DNA from: CAWGUU01 sp963825765
Lineage (GTDB): Bacteria; Actinomycetota; Acidimicrobiia; Acidimicrobiales; AC-14
NCBI GenBank assembly: GCA_963825765.1
Contig: CAWGUU010000012.1
Span: forward strand, 108,049-172,048
DNA length: 64,000 bases
Direction: 5' to 3'
Part shown: positions 16,586-24,601 of the stretch, piece after piece
Position numbering within the stretch: position 1 is the stretch's first letter
How the letters are laid out: every line of letters starts with the position of its first letter
Made by a program: the position numbers and the translations under genes
The notes under the pieces: model-generated
What the model was told of the DNA's origin: nothing
Seen by the model: the letters and a program-made list of their open reading frames with translations, nothing else
Databases searched by the model: none

Positions 16586-17350
16586 TCAGGCGGCCTGGGG
16601 GGACCCCACCGTCGCCCAGTAGGCGTTGAGGCGGCCGGCGTTCATGGCCAGCGTTGCCGCCAGGAGGACGCCGAGGCCGAGCATGAACAGGTTGGCGGTC
16701 TGGGTGCCCCCGGTCTCTCTGGCCACGGCCCGGGTGAAGCCGGTGAAGCCTCCACCGTCGCTCTCGGGTGCCTGGAAGGCGGCCGACGAGCCGGCGGTGG
16801 CCGGCAGGGCCGGCTCTGACGGGGCGCTTCCGCCGGACGTGTAGGCGGTGAGCGTGTCCGCCCCGGAGCCCCCACCCGCCTGGGCTGCCGGCTGGCCGGC
16901 GGAAGACCCGGCGACCGAGTCGCCCGTGCCACCGCTGGACTCGGAGGCGTTGCTGGAGACCCGCGAACCGCCGGCGACCGCAGTGCCGAGGATGGCGGTG
17001 TTGGTGGCGGTGGGGTTGGACGTGGAGCCGCCCTGGTCGCCGGTGCCGCCGGAGGCGCCCGAGCTGCTGACCGGGTTGGAGATGGCCTGCGACGTGGCGT
17101 CGCCGGTCTGGCCGGTGTTGGTGGCCGAGGAGCTGGCCGTGGCCTCGCCGGAGTCGCCCGAGATGGCCACCGGCGCGGCGACGACGACGTTGGAGCCACC
17201 GGCCCCACCGCCCGAGTCTCCCGTACCCACGCTGGAGCCCCCGGTGGCAGTCTGTGCCCACGCGGTGCCCCCGAGCAGCACGAACGCTGCCGCCATCATG
17301 ATCGCGGCCGCGGTTCGGACGGCCGACCTGCCCGTCAGTCCCTCTGCCAT
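16586..17350 (-). CDS. Secreted/surface Ser-Gly-Ala-Thr-rich protein with C-terminal membrane anchor
   Basis: A 254-aa protein: a signal peptide (TAAAIMMAAAFVLLGGTAWA), then ~170 residues of low-complexity sequence built from Gly, Ser, Thr and Ala. It has loosely repeated units such as SGDSGEATASSSATNTG and NTGQTGDATSQAIS, and ends in a hydrophobic helix (LFMLGLGVLLAATLA) and a short tail. This layout suits a cell-envelope or surface-exposed protein tethered at its C-terminus. ATG 17350 has GGGAGG upstream; the longer frame to 17386 lacks one. I do not recognise a family. Confidence 0.65.
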   Translation of the reverse strand: MAEGLTGRSAVRTAAAIMMAAAFVLLGGTAWAQTATGGSSVGTGDSGGGAGGSNVVVAAPVAISGDSGEATASSSATNTGQTGDATSQAISNPVSSSGASGGTGDQGGSTSNPTATNTAILGTAVAGGSRVSSNASESSGGTGDSVAGSSAGQPAAQAGGGSGADTLTAYTSGGSAPSEPALPATAGSSAAFQAPESDGGGFTGFTRAVARETGGTQTANLFMLGLGVLLAATLAMNAGRLNAYWATVGSPQAA

Positions 17351-17458
17351 GTCACGCCCTCCCGTTCCCGAACGTCGAACGGCCAAGGCTAGGCCATCGG
17401 CGGCGCCGGATCACGCGGTTCGGCCCTCCGAGCCGGATCCGAGCTGTCCGCAGGTGAT

Positions 17459-17488
17459 GCACACGACTGGGCACACGGCTGGGCACAC
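17459..17488. repeat. Short tandem repeat (GCACAC every 12 bp) in the urt upstream region
   Basis: GCACAC occurs at 17459, 17471 and 17483 with a 12-bp period; the last two units share CTGGGCACAC. The array sits ~140 bp upstream of urtA. It may be a protein-binding array or simple slippage; nothing decides between them. Confidence 0.35.
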
Positions 17489-17514
17489 CGGGCGGTATAC
17501 GGCAGTGGACATTT

Positions 17515-17540
17515 GTCAGGAAGCCGTCAGCGAATGGTCA
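17515..17540 (+). promoter_or_regulatory. Three GTCA half-sites at 11-bp spacing upstream of urtA
   Basis: GTCA occurs at 17515, 17526 and 17537, exactly one helical turn apart (GTCA-N7 repeated). OmpR-type nitrogen and phosphate regulators of actinobacteria (GlnR, PhoP) bind direct repeats with 11-nt units, so this is a candidate activator site for the urea transporter. The match to the published GlnR consensus is partial. Confidence 0.4.
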
Positions 17541-17563
17541 TTCGCGCAACATCTGCGCTTCAC

Positions 17564-17583
17564 GGACGGGCAATCGCCCGTCC
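17564..17583. promoter_or_regulatory. Perfect 8-bp-arm palindrome before urtA
   Basis: GGACGGGC-AATC-GCCCGTCC forms a hairpin or operator 42 nt before the urtA start. No T-run follows, so it is not an intrinsic terminator; an operator or leader hairpin is more likely. Confidence 0.4.
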
Positions 17584-17625
17584 ATATGGTCACAGGGACT
17601 CGACATCCAGGGACTTGGGGAGCGC

Positions 17626-18903
17626 ATGAAAAAGAGACCGTCGTCGAAGACACTGTTCGCCTGCGTGGCGTTGGTGGCCCTCACTTTGGCCGCCTGCAGC
17701 AGCGGCGGATCCGACATCGCCACCGACCCGACCGCCGAGAGTGTGAAGGTCGGCGTCCTTCAGTCGCTGAGCGGCACGATGTCCATCAGTGAGGTAGCGG
17801 TCAAGAACGCCGAGATGCTCGCCATCAAGGAGATCAACGCCGCCGGCGGCGTCATGGGCAAGCAGCTCACGCCCGTGGTCCTCGACGGCGAGTCGAAGCC
17901 CGAGGTCTTCGCCCAGAAGGTGGAGCAGCTGTGTAGCACCGACAAGGTCGCGGTGGTGTTCGGCGGGTGGACGTCGGCCAGCCGCAAGGCGATGAAGCCA
18001 GTGGTGGAGGGCAACGACTGCCTGCTCTTCTATCCGGTGCAATACGAGGGCCTCGAGGTCTCGCCCAACATCTTCTACACCGGGGCGACGACCAACCAGC
18101 AGATCATCCCCGCCCTCGACTACCTGAAGCAGCAGGGCCTGACCAAGGTGTACCTGGTCGGCTCCGACTACGTCTTCCCCCGCACCGCCAACAAGGAGAT
18201 CAAGGCGTACGCGGCCGCCAACGGCCTCGAGATCGTCGGCGAGGAGTACCTGGCGCTGGGTGACACCAACGTCCAGAGCCTCGTGCAGAAGGTCATCGAC
18301 GCCAAGCCCCAGGTCGTCTTCAACACCCTGAACGGCGACACCAACGTGGCGTTCTTCAAGGAGCTCAAGGCCAAGGGCAACACGCCGGAGCAGATCCAGA
18401 CGGTCTCCGTGTCCATCGCCGAGGAGGAGACGGCCGGCGTCGGCGTCGACAACCTGGTCGGGCACCTGACGGCCTGGAACTACTACCAGACCACCGACAA
18501 CCCGAAGAACAAGGAGTTCGTCGCCGCCTTCCAGGCGGAATATGGCGCCGACAAGCACACCGACGACCCGATCGAGGCCGGCTACAACTCGGTCTACATC
18601 TGGAAGGCGGCGGTGGAGAAGGCCGGCAGCTTCGATCCCGACGCAGTGGCCAAGGCGGCCGGCGGTATCGAGCTGGACACGCCCGAAGGTCACCTGACGG
18701 TGCACCCCACCAACCACCACGTCTACAAGACGGCGCGGATCGGCAAGGTGAACTCGTCGGGCCTGATCGACGAGGTCTGGAACTCGGGGACCCCCATCGC
18801 TCCCGACCCCTGCCTTGACACCTACGCGTGGGCAGTGACCGCAGGGCTCGCGACCGGCCAGGCCCGGGCCGAGTGCGACGCGGCCAAGAACCCGGCCGGC
18901 TAG
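17626..18903 (+). CDS. urtA: Urea ABC transporter substrate-binding lipoprotein
   Basis: A 425-aa lipoprotein (signal ending LALAAC-type lipobox, ALTLAACSSGG) of the UrtA/amide-binding class. It captures urea outside the cell for the UrtBC-DE membrane complex. Diagnostic segments are KVGVLQSLSGTMSISEVAVK, VVFGGWTSASRKAMKPVVE, LLFYPVQYEGLEVSPNIFYT and TLNGDTNVAFFKEL. It is the first gene of urtABCDE and is separated from urtB by a strong hairpin. Urease lies 12 kb downstream on the same strand, giving imported urea an obvious fate. Confidence 0.95.
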   Translation: MKKRPSSKTLFACVALVALTLAACSSGGSDIATDPTAESVKVGVLQSLSGTMSISEVAVKNAEMLAIKEINAAGGVMGKQLTPVVLDGESKPEVFAQKVEQLCSTDKVAVVFGGWTSASRKAMKPVVEGNDCLLFYPVQYEGLEVSPNIFYTGATTNQQIIPALDYLKQQGLTKVYLVGSDYVFPRTANKEIKAYAAANGLEIVGEEYLALGDTNVQSLVQKVIDAKPQVVFNTLNGDTNVAFFKELKAKGNTPEQIQTVSVSIAEEETAGVGVDNLVGHLTAWNYYQTTDNPKNKEFVAAFQAEYGADKHTDDPIEAGYNSVYIWKAAVEKAGSFDPDAVAKAAGGIELDTPEGHLTVHPTNHHVYKTARIGKVNSSGLIDEVWNSGTPIAPDPCLDTYAWAVTAGLATGQARAECDAAKNPAG

Positions 18904-18916
18904 TCCCAAGGTGAGC

Positions 18917-18951
18917 AGCGCCGCCGCCCGGATCCCCTGGGCGGCGGCGCT
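18917..18951 (+). terminator. GC-rich hairpin between urtA and urtB
   Basis: AGCGCCGCCGCCC (18917-18929) pairs perfectly with GGGCGGCGGCGCT (18939-18951) over 13 bp with a 9-nt loop. No T-tract follows. In binding-protein operons such a structure usually partly stops transcription or protects the upstream message, giving more binding protein than permease. Confidence 0.6.
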
Positions 18952-18966
18952 CACCGGAGAGCACAC

Positions 18967-19860
18967 GTGGAGACGATCCTCAACAACCTCTACATCGGGA
19001 TAACCCTGGCCTCGATCTTCCTGCTCGTCGGCCTGGGACTGTCCTTCACCTTCGGCCAGATGGGCGTCATCAACATGGCCCACGGCGAGTTCATCATGAT
19101 CGGGGCCTACACGGCCTATGTCCTCCAGACGACGGTGTACGAGGACTCCAAGGGCACGGCCATTCTCGTGGCCCTGCCGGTGGCGTTCCTGGTGTCCGGG
19201 CTCATGGGCGTGATTCTCGAGCGAGTGCTCATCCGGCGCATGTACGGGCGGGCCCTCGACACCCTGCTCGTCACCTTCGGGGTCAGCCTGCTCCTGCAAC
19301 AGGCGGCCAAGGACATCTTCTCGGCCAACAACAAGGACGTGGCCGTCCCGACCTTCCTCCACGGCCAGTGGGGCCTGTTCGGCATCACTGTCACCCACAC
19401 CCGGCTGTTCATACTCCTGCTGGTCGTGCTGACGATGGTCGTCGTCTGGCTGTTCATGACCAAGCTGCCGGCCGGGCGCCGGATGCGGGCGGTCATGCAG
19501 AACCGCGAGCTGGCCGCGGTCAGCGGGCTGCCCACCGCCCGGGTCGACGCCATCACGTTCTTCATCGGGTCGGGACTGGCCGGGATCGCCGGCGTGGCGG
19601 TGGCACTGATCGGGCCCATCGGCACCGGCACCGGCACCGCCTACATCGTGAGCGCGTTCCTCGTGGTCATCGTGGGTGGTCTCGGCAAGATCCAGGGGGT
19701 CGTCATCGCCGCCGTCGTCCTCGGCACGCTCAACGCCTTCGTCGAGGACTGGACGTCGTCGACGTTGGCCAAGGCCGCGGTGTTCTTCTTCGTCATCCTC
19801 TTCCTGCAGTTCCGGCCCAACGGCATCGTCTCCTTCCGGACCCGGGGGCTGACTACGTGA
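18967..19860 (+). CDS. urtB: Urea ABC transporter permease UrtB
   Basis: A 297-aa LivH-type inner-membrane permease with about eight hydrophobic segments. Typical motifs are GLGLSFTFGQMGVINMAHGE at the N-terminus, ERVLIRRMYGRALDTLLVTF, and AFLVVIVGGLGKIQGVVIAA near the C-terminus. It starts with GTG 18967 after the intergenic hairpin, and its stop overlaps the urtC start (GTGA). It forms the channel with UrtC. Confidence 0.95.
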   Translation: METILNNLYIGITLASIFLLVGLGLSFTFGQMGVINMAHGEFIMIGAYTAYVLQTTVYEDSKGTAILVALPVAFLVSGLMGVILERVLIRRMYGRALDTLLVTFGVSLLLQQAAKDIFSANNKDVAVPTFLHGQWGLFGITVTHTRLFILLLVVLTMVVVWLFMTKLPAGRRMRAVMQNRELAAVSGLPTARVDAITFFIGSGLAGIAGVAVALIGPIGTGTGTAYIVSAFLVVIVGGLGKIQGVVIAAVVLGTLNAFVEDWTSSTLAKAAVFFFVILFLQFRPNGIVSFRTRGLTT

Positions 19861-21086
19861 CCGATCTCGTCACGGTCGAGGCGCCAGCCACCGCGTCGAC
19901 GACGCCTGGCCGCGGCCGCCGGGGACTGGTGGCCCGCCTGCCGTTGCTGGCCGGGGCCAAGAACCCGTGGACGGCCCGCATCGCCCTCTGCCTGTTCGGC
20001 GCCGGGCTCTTCGTGTGGCCGAGCATCATCAGCAATCCGACCGACATCCGCCAGTGGGCCGAGTGGCTCTGTTACGCCATGGTGGCGGTCGGGCTGGACC
20101 TGGCATGGGGCTACGGCGGCATGCTGGCCCTGGGCCAGGGCCTGTTCTTCGGCCTGGGCGCCTACGCCATGGGTATGCACCTGTCGCTCGAGAACGTGCC
20201 CACGGGGGCACTCCCCGAGTTCATGGGCCTCTACAGCGATTACACCGCGCTGCCGGCGATCTGGCGGCCGTTCCAGAGCTTCTGGTTCGCGGCACTGGCC
20301 GCCGTCCTGATCCCGATGGTCCTGGGCGGGTTGCTCGGCCTCCTGGTGTTCAAGCGACGGATCCGGGGTCCGTTCTTCGCCATTCTGACCCAGGCCACGG
20401 CGGTCATCTTCGCCCTGCTGCTCATCGGCAACCTGAAGCTCACCGCAGGGTTCAACGGTCTCACCGGGTTCACCCAGATCTTCGGCCGGAGCAAGTACCA
20501 GCCGTCGACGAACCGGTGGCTGTACTCGATCGCCGCCGTCGGGCTGCTGGTCGTGCTGGCGCTGGCCATGAAGGTCGTGCGCAGCCGATACGGCAAGCTG
20601 CTCCAGGCCACGCGCGACAGCGAGGACAGGGTGCGCTTCCTGGGCTACGACCCGGCGATCGTCAAGACCATCGGGTTCGTGATCGCGGCGGGGATCGCCG
20701 GCTTCGCCGGGGCCATCGCCGCACCGGTGTTCGGCATCGTCTCGCCCGGCCAGTTCGACTACCTACCCTCGATCCTCATGATCTGCTGGGTCGCCGTCGG
20801 CGGACGAGGGGTGCTGTGGGGAGCTGTCCTGGGCGCCCTGGTCGTGAACTGGGCCCGGGTGACCGTCAGCGCGGCGCGGCCCGACGATTGGCTCTACATG
20901 CAGGCACTGCTGTTCATCGTCGTGCTGGCGTTCTTCCCGGGGGGGCTGGCCGGACTCCTGCGCCAGGGCTGGGAGATGGCTCGCGCCAGGCTGCAACGTG
21001 GGTCGGGCTCACCCGACGCGCCGCTCGTACCGGCTCCGTTGGTGCCGAACACTGGGGTTCCGAACACTGGGGTGGAGAGGTCGTGA
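19857..21086 (+). CDS. urtC: Urea ABC transporter permease UrtC
   Basis: A 409-aa LivM-type permease. The GTG 19857 start shares 4 nt with the urtB stop. A ~35-residue cytoplasmic N-terminus precedes the membrane segments; motifs include LDLAWGYGGMLALGQGLFFG, RGPFFAILTQATAVIFALLL and QFDYLPSILMICWVAVGGRG. Near the C-terminus VPNTGVPNTGV is an in-frame repeat encoded by a duplicated 15-bp unit. It pairs with UrtB to form the pore; its stop overlaps urtD by 4 nt. Confidence 0.95.
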   Translation: MTDLVTVEAPATASTTPGRGRRGLVARLPLLAGAKNPWTARIALCLFGAGLFVWPSIISNPTDIRQWAEWLCYAMVAVGLDLAWGYGGMLALGQGLFFGLGAYAMGMHLSLENVPTGALPEFMGLYSDYTALPAIWRPFQSFWFAALAAVLIPMVLGGLLGLLVFKRRIRGPFFAILTQATAVIFALLLIGNLKLTAGFNGLTGFTQIFGRSKYQPSTNRWLYSIAAVGLLVVLALAMKVVRSRYGKLLQATRDSEDRVRFLGYDPAIVKTIGFVIAAGIAGFAGAIAAPVFGIVSPGQFDYLPSILMICWVAVGGRGVLWGAVLGALVVNWARVTVSAARPDDWLYMQALLFIVVLAFFPGGLAGLLRQGWEMARARLQRGSGSPDAPLVPAPLVPNTGVPNTGVERS

Positions 21087-21865
21087 CCGCTGTCCTTGAG
21101 GTCCGGCACGTGGCCGTGGAGTTCGACGGCTTCCGCGCCCTCGACGGCGTCGACCTCACCGTCGAGCAGGGCGAGCTGCGGTTCCTCATCGGTCCCAACG
21201 GCGCCGGCAAGACGACGCTCATCGACTGCATCACCGGCCTGACCAGGCCCTGTGAGGGTGAGGTGTATTTCGAGGGCCGGGAACTCGGAAAGATGCCCGA
21301 GCATCGCCGGGTGCGGCTCGGCATCGGTCGTAGCTTCCAGACCCCGACCGTCTTCGAGACGCTGACAGTGGTCGAGAACCTCGACCTGGCCGAGTCTTTC
21401 CGGCGCCCGATGATCACGCTGTTCAGGAACCGGCGGACGGTGAGCGACGGGGTCGCCGCCACGCTGGAGCGGGTCGGGCTGGCCGACGTGCCCGATCAGG
21501 CGGCGGGCGCCCTGAGCCACGGCCAGAAGCAGTGGTTGGAGATCGGGATGCTGCTGGTGCAGGGGCCCAAGCTGCTGTTGCTGGACGAGCCGGTGGCGGG
21601 CATGAGCCCCCAGGAGCGGCTCGACACCGGGGCGTTGCTGAACGAGCTGGCCGGCGACCACACGGTGGTCGTCATCGAGCACGACATGGCCTTCCTGCGG
21701 CGCTTCGCCCACACGGTGACGGTGCTGCACGAGGGCAGGCTCTTGTTCGAGGGGACGGTCGAGCAGGTACAGGCCGACGCCACGGTGCGCCAGGTCTACC
21801 TGGGCCGGTCGCGCGACGAGCGCTCGGGCGCGGCGCCCGTCGCAGCCGGGGTGGAGGCCACGTGA
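21083..21865 (+). CDS. urtD: Urea ABC transporter ATP-binding protein UrtD
   Basis: A 260-aa LivG-type ATPase that drives urea import from the cytoplasmic face. Walker A is GPNGAGKT, the signature is LSHGQKQWLEIG (SHGQ is the form typical of UrtD rather than LSGGQ), Walker B LLLDEPVAGM, and H-loop VVIEHDMAFL. The GTG start overlaps the urtC stop (GTGA) and the gene overlaps urtE in the same way, so the subunits are translationally coupled. Confidence 0.95.
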   Translation: MTAVLEVRHVAVEFDGFRALDGVDLTVEQGELRFLIGPNGAGKTTLIDCITGLTRPCEGEVYFEGRELGKMPEHRRVRLGIGRSFQTPTVFETLTVVENLDLAESFRRPMITLFRNRRTVSDGVAATLERVGLADVPDQAAGALSHGQKQWLEIGMLLVQGPKLLLLDEPVAGMSPQERLDTGALLNELAGDHTVVVIEHDMAFLRRFAHTVTVLHEGRLLFEGTVEQVQADATVRQVYLGRSRDERSGAAPVAAGVEAT

Positions 21866-22560
21866 GGCTTGAAATCGAGGACGTCCGCATCGCCTACGGG
21901 CGCACCGAGGTCGTCTACGGCGTCTCCATGACGGTGCCGGACGGCAGCCTCACCTGCCTCATGGGCCGCAACGGCGTGGGCAAGACCACCCTGCTCAACG
22001 GCGTGATGGGCGTGTTGCCGCTCAAGGGCGGCCGCATCCTCCTGGACGGGGAGGACATCAGCTCCTTCAGCCCCCCGAAACGGGCCAAGTCCGGCATCGG
22101 GTACGTGCCCCAGGGGCACCAGGTGTTCCCGCACCTGACGGCGAGGGAGAACCTGCAGGTCGTGTTCGAGCGGGAACGCAAGGGCGACCCCGCCGCCATC
22201 GACGAGGCCCTCGACGTGTTCCCGAACCTGCACAAGCTCCTAAACCGGGCCGCTGGGCTCCTCTCCGGCGGTGAGGCCCAACAGCTGGCCATCTGCCGGA
22301 CGCTCGTCTCCCGCCCCAAGGTGCTCGTGCTCGACGAGCCCACCGAGGGCATCCAGCCGTCGATCATCCTCGAGATCGAGGACGCCATCGCCAACCTCCA
22401 CAAGTCGACGGGCATGACGATCCTGCTGGTCGAGCAGTACGTGGAGTTCGCCCTGCGCCTGGCCGAGCGCTACGCGGTGATGGAGGGCGGGCTCATCACC
22501 CACGAGGGCGACACCAGCGCCGTCGAGCTGGCCGCCTTCTCCGACCTCCTGGCGGTGTAG
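21862..22560 (+). CDS. urtE: Urea ABC transporter ATP-binding protein UrtE
   Basis: A 232-aa LivF-type ATPase, the second nucleotide-binding subunit of the urea importer. Walker A GRNGVGKT, Q-loop GYVPQGHQVFPHLT, signature LLSGGEAQQLAICRTL, Walker B VLVLDEPTEGIQPS and H-loop ILLVEQY are all intact. It begins with GTG 21862 overlapping the urtD stop and is the last gene of the urt operon; a short degenerate tandem repeat follows its stop. Confidence 0.95.
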   Translation: MRLEIEDVRIAYGRTEVVYGVSMTVPDGSLTCLMGRNGVGKTTLLNGVMGVLPLKGGRILLDGEDISSFSPPKRAKSGIGYVPQGHQVFPHLTARENLQVVFERERKGDPAAIDEALDVFPNLHKLLNRAAGLLSGGEAQQLAICRTLVSRPKVLVLDEPTEGIQPSIILEIEDAIANLHKSTGMTILLVEQYVEFALRLAERYAVMEGGLITHEGDTSAVELAAFSDLLAV

Positions 22561-22611
22561 GGCTCCGGCGGTGTAGGGCTCACGGCGGTGTTGGGCTCAC
22601 GGCGGTGTAGA
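22546..22611 (+). repeat. Degenerate 16-17 bp tandem repeat at the urtE 3' end
   Basis: Units ending GGCGGTGTAG recur from the last urtE codons: CTCCTGGCGGTGTAG, GGCTCCGGCGGTGTAG, GGCTCACGGCGGTGTTG and GGCTCACGGCGGTGTAG. The first unit contains the urtE stop codon, so the array looks like tail duplication of the gene end. Confidence 0.6.
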
Positions 22612-22661
22612 CGGTCCGGTCCCGAGGGAAGACTCCTCCCACGCGCAGAGGAGGTTTCGCC

Positions 22662-23288
22662 ATGGGAGACCGGGTGGGCAACCGAGGGCTCGAGGGCGCC
22701 AGGGGAGGTGGTCGGTGGCCGAGGCGGGCGGCCGACTTCGACCAGGGCGTGTGGTTCCTGCTGCTTGCGGGGTTCATGGTGCTGGTGTCCGGGGTGATCG
22801 GCCTGTTCTTGGAGCTGGAGAGCGCGGCCACCGCCGCAGCCCTGGTGGCCGGGGCCGCTCTGTGCGGGCTGGCGGCCTTCCTGTTCACCATGGCGTCGCC
22901 GCGGTACGTCGGGACGGCGACCCTGGTGGCGGAGACGCTGTTCGACTACACCGACGCCAAAGCCCGGCTGGCGGCCCTGGAAATGCCCGACCAGCTGCGG
23001 GATCCCTTCCGGCGGATGGCGCGGGGCGAGGCCGCCGCCGCCTACCTGGAGGTGGTGCTGCGCGCTACGGAGACGGTCGGCGAGCCTGGAGCGCCGGCGG
23101 CGGCGAGCCCGATGGTCGATGTCGAGCGCATCGCCGGTGACGCGGTCGCCCGGGCCCGGGAGTCTCTGGGGCCGGCCGCCGCCCGCTCCTTCCGGCCGAG
23201 TCCGCCGGAGCCGACACCGCCGCACGCATCGATGGTCGGGGCGGACACGCTCGAGCAGCCCATGCCGGAGCGACCCGGAATCCCCTGA
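22662..23288 (+). CDS. Two-helix membrane protein, unknown function
   Basis: A 208-aa protein with an excellent ribosome-binding site (AGAGGAGG) before ATG 22662. A basic Gly/Arg-rich N-terminus precedes two adjacent membrane helices (GVWFLLLAGFMVLVSGVIGL and AAALVAGAALCGLAAFLF). A ~110-residue soluble part follows, with a predicted helical region (AKARLAALEMPDQLRDPFRR) and a Pro-rich end. I do not recognise a family. It stands between the urt operon and a broken radical-SAM gene. Confidence 0.65.
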   Translation: MGDRVGNRGLEGARGGGRWPRRAADFDQGVWFLLLAGFMVLVSGVIGLFLELESAATAAALVAGAALCGLAAFLFTMASPRYVGTATLVAETLFDYTDAKARLAALEMPDQLRDPFRRMARGEAAAAYLEVVLRATETVGEPGAPAAASPMVDVERIAGDAVARARESLGPAAARSFRPSPPEPTPPHASMVGADTLEQPMPERPGIP

Positions 23289-23362
23289 CTCATTCCGACC
23301 GCCGCACCACGATGTCGGCGGAGCCAGAGGGCACCCGTCGTCGGTCTCCTGAACCATGACCA

Positions 23363-23745
23363 ACCTTCCACGTCCTGACGCCCTACCCGTCGACCGGCCT
23401 GTACCAGCGCATGGAGGCGGAGGGCCGGCTCCTCCACCACGACTGGGATCTCTACGACACCCGGCACACCGTCGTTCGGCCGGCACGGATGAGCCCCGAG
23501 CAGATGGAGGAGGGGTACTGGCGGGCCTACCGGGAGTTCTACCGGTGGCGCGACGTCGCCCGTGGTGCCGCCGCCCACGACGACTGGACCGGCCGGGCCC
23601 GCCACGCCGCCTATTCGGCGGACTGGAAGAAGTTCGAGCGGGTATGGGACGTGCTCATCCGGGTCCGCCAGGTCACCCACGCGCTGCCGGTGGTCGAGGG
23701 GGCGCTGTTGGGCCCAGGCCGGGTCCGGGGCGCCTCCGGCTCATG
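23363..23745 (+). pseudogene. C-terminal fragment of a B12-binding radical-SAM protein
   Basis: The frame reads FHVLTPYPSTGLYQRMEAEG, RLLHHDWDLYDTRHTVVRPA, MEEGYWRAYREFYRW and WKKFERVWDVLIRVRQVTHA. This is the end of cobalamin-binding radical-SAM proteins of the DUF4070 type, in which FHxLTPYPGTGL closes the radical-SAM barrel. Everything before it (cobalamin and 4Fe-4S domains) is absent: the preceding 75 bp are intergenic. It cannot be functional. Confidence 0.6.
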
Positions 23746-23755
23746 CGACCGAGGA

Positions 23756-24499
23756 TCAGGCGGCGGGGTCGACTCCGAGCCGGTAGTGGACCCAGTCGTA
23801 CTCGATGGTCGTAGTCGTCGGGCAGTTGCCGGGGTACACCGTGTGGGAGCCGAGGGTGGCCAGCGTGACGGTTGCGCCCCGGTACCCCACGGGCGGGTAG
23901 AAGACGGCGTCGGTCCTGGGGTACCCGGCGCATTCCAGGATGTAGCTGGCGCCCCCGCTCTGGTAGTCGACCGTGGTGGCGCTGGTCGGGCTCAGCCGGC
24001 CTGAGCCATCGGGTGTCGTCACCGTTCCCACGATCGTCCATGAGGCGGCGTTGTGGTCGTAGACCCACCCGATCCACTCGTTTGCGCCTACTTGATAGAC
24101 GAGGAGGTAATAGAAGTGGCCGGGCGACCAGTTGAAGTCGACCGTGTCGGTCGGCTGGTCGAGGCCGCTGACCAAGGCCAGGCCCGCGAAGTGACTCCCG
24201 TCCGGGCGCGTGCTGAGTCCGATGAACCCGAACGGTTCCTGCAACGGCTTTTGGAGGTTGAAGCGCAACAGGTACTCGTATCCACCAGGTGATCCCTGCG
24301 CCGGACCGGGCGGTGGCCCGGGAGCGATGTAGACCCACGCGCCGATGCCGTCGAGGGGCTCGGACCCCGGTTGGACCCAGGTCGAGCTCGGGATCTCCTG
24401 CGACGCACCCGCCGACTGCGCCGAGGCAGACGTTGCTGCACCGGCCAAGAGGGCGAGCACGAGCGTCGAAGCCGCGACGAAGAACCGCCGTTTGGTCAT
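23756..24499 (-). CDS. Secreted protein, unknown function
   Basis: A 247-aa protein with a Sec signal peptide (FFVAASTLVLALLAGAATSA, cleavage after ASA). The mature part is rich in Gly, Pro, Tyr and Trp: WVQPGSEPLDGIGAWVYIAP, FNWSPGHFYYLLVYQVGANE and TIEYDWVHYRLGVDPAA. Two Cys could form a disulfide (LECAGYP, PGNCPTT). It is probably a beta-sandwich extracellular domain, but I recognise no family. ATG 24499 gives a compact signal peptide; the longer frame to 24562 does not. Confidence 0.65.
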   Translation of the reverse strand: MTKRRFFVAASTLVLALLAGAATSASAQSAGASQEIPSSTWVQPGSEPLDGIGAWVYIAPGPPPGPAQGSPGGYEYLLRFNLQKPLQEPFGFIGLSTRPDGSHFAGLALVSGLDQPTDTVDFNWSPGHFYYLLVYQVGANEWIGWVYDHNAASWTIVGTVTTPDGSGRLSPTSATTVDYQSGGASYILECAGYPRTDAVFYPPVGYRGATVTLATLGSHTVYPGNCPTTTTIEYDWVHYRLGVDPAA

Positions 24500-24601
24500 T
24501 TCACGGTATGTCGACCGCTTCGGCGGGCAACTTGACCAACCGGTGCTACAGAACCGCGCCACCCCCGTGCCGGTGAGTGTCAGCAGTTGGGTGGCCGGGA
24601 G

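Noticed and set aside
22546..22611. CRISPR-like array after urtE
   Set aside because: The units are directly tandem without spacers and contain the gene's own stop codon. No other CRISPR array was seen in the window.
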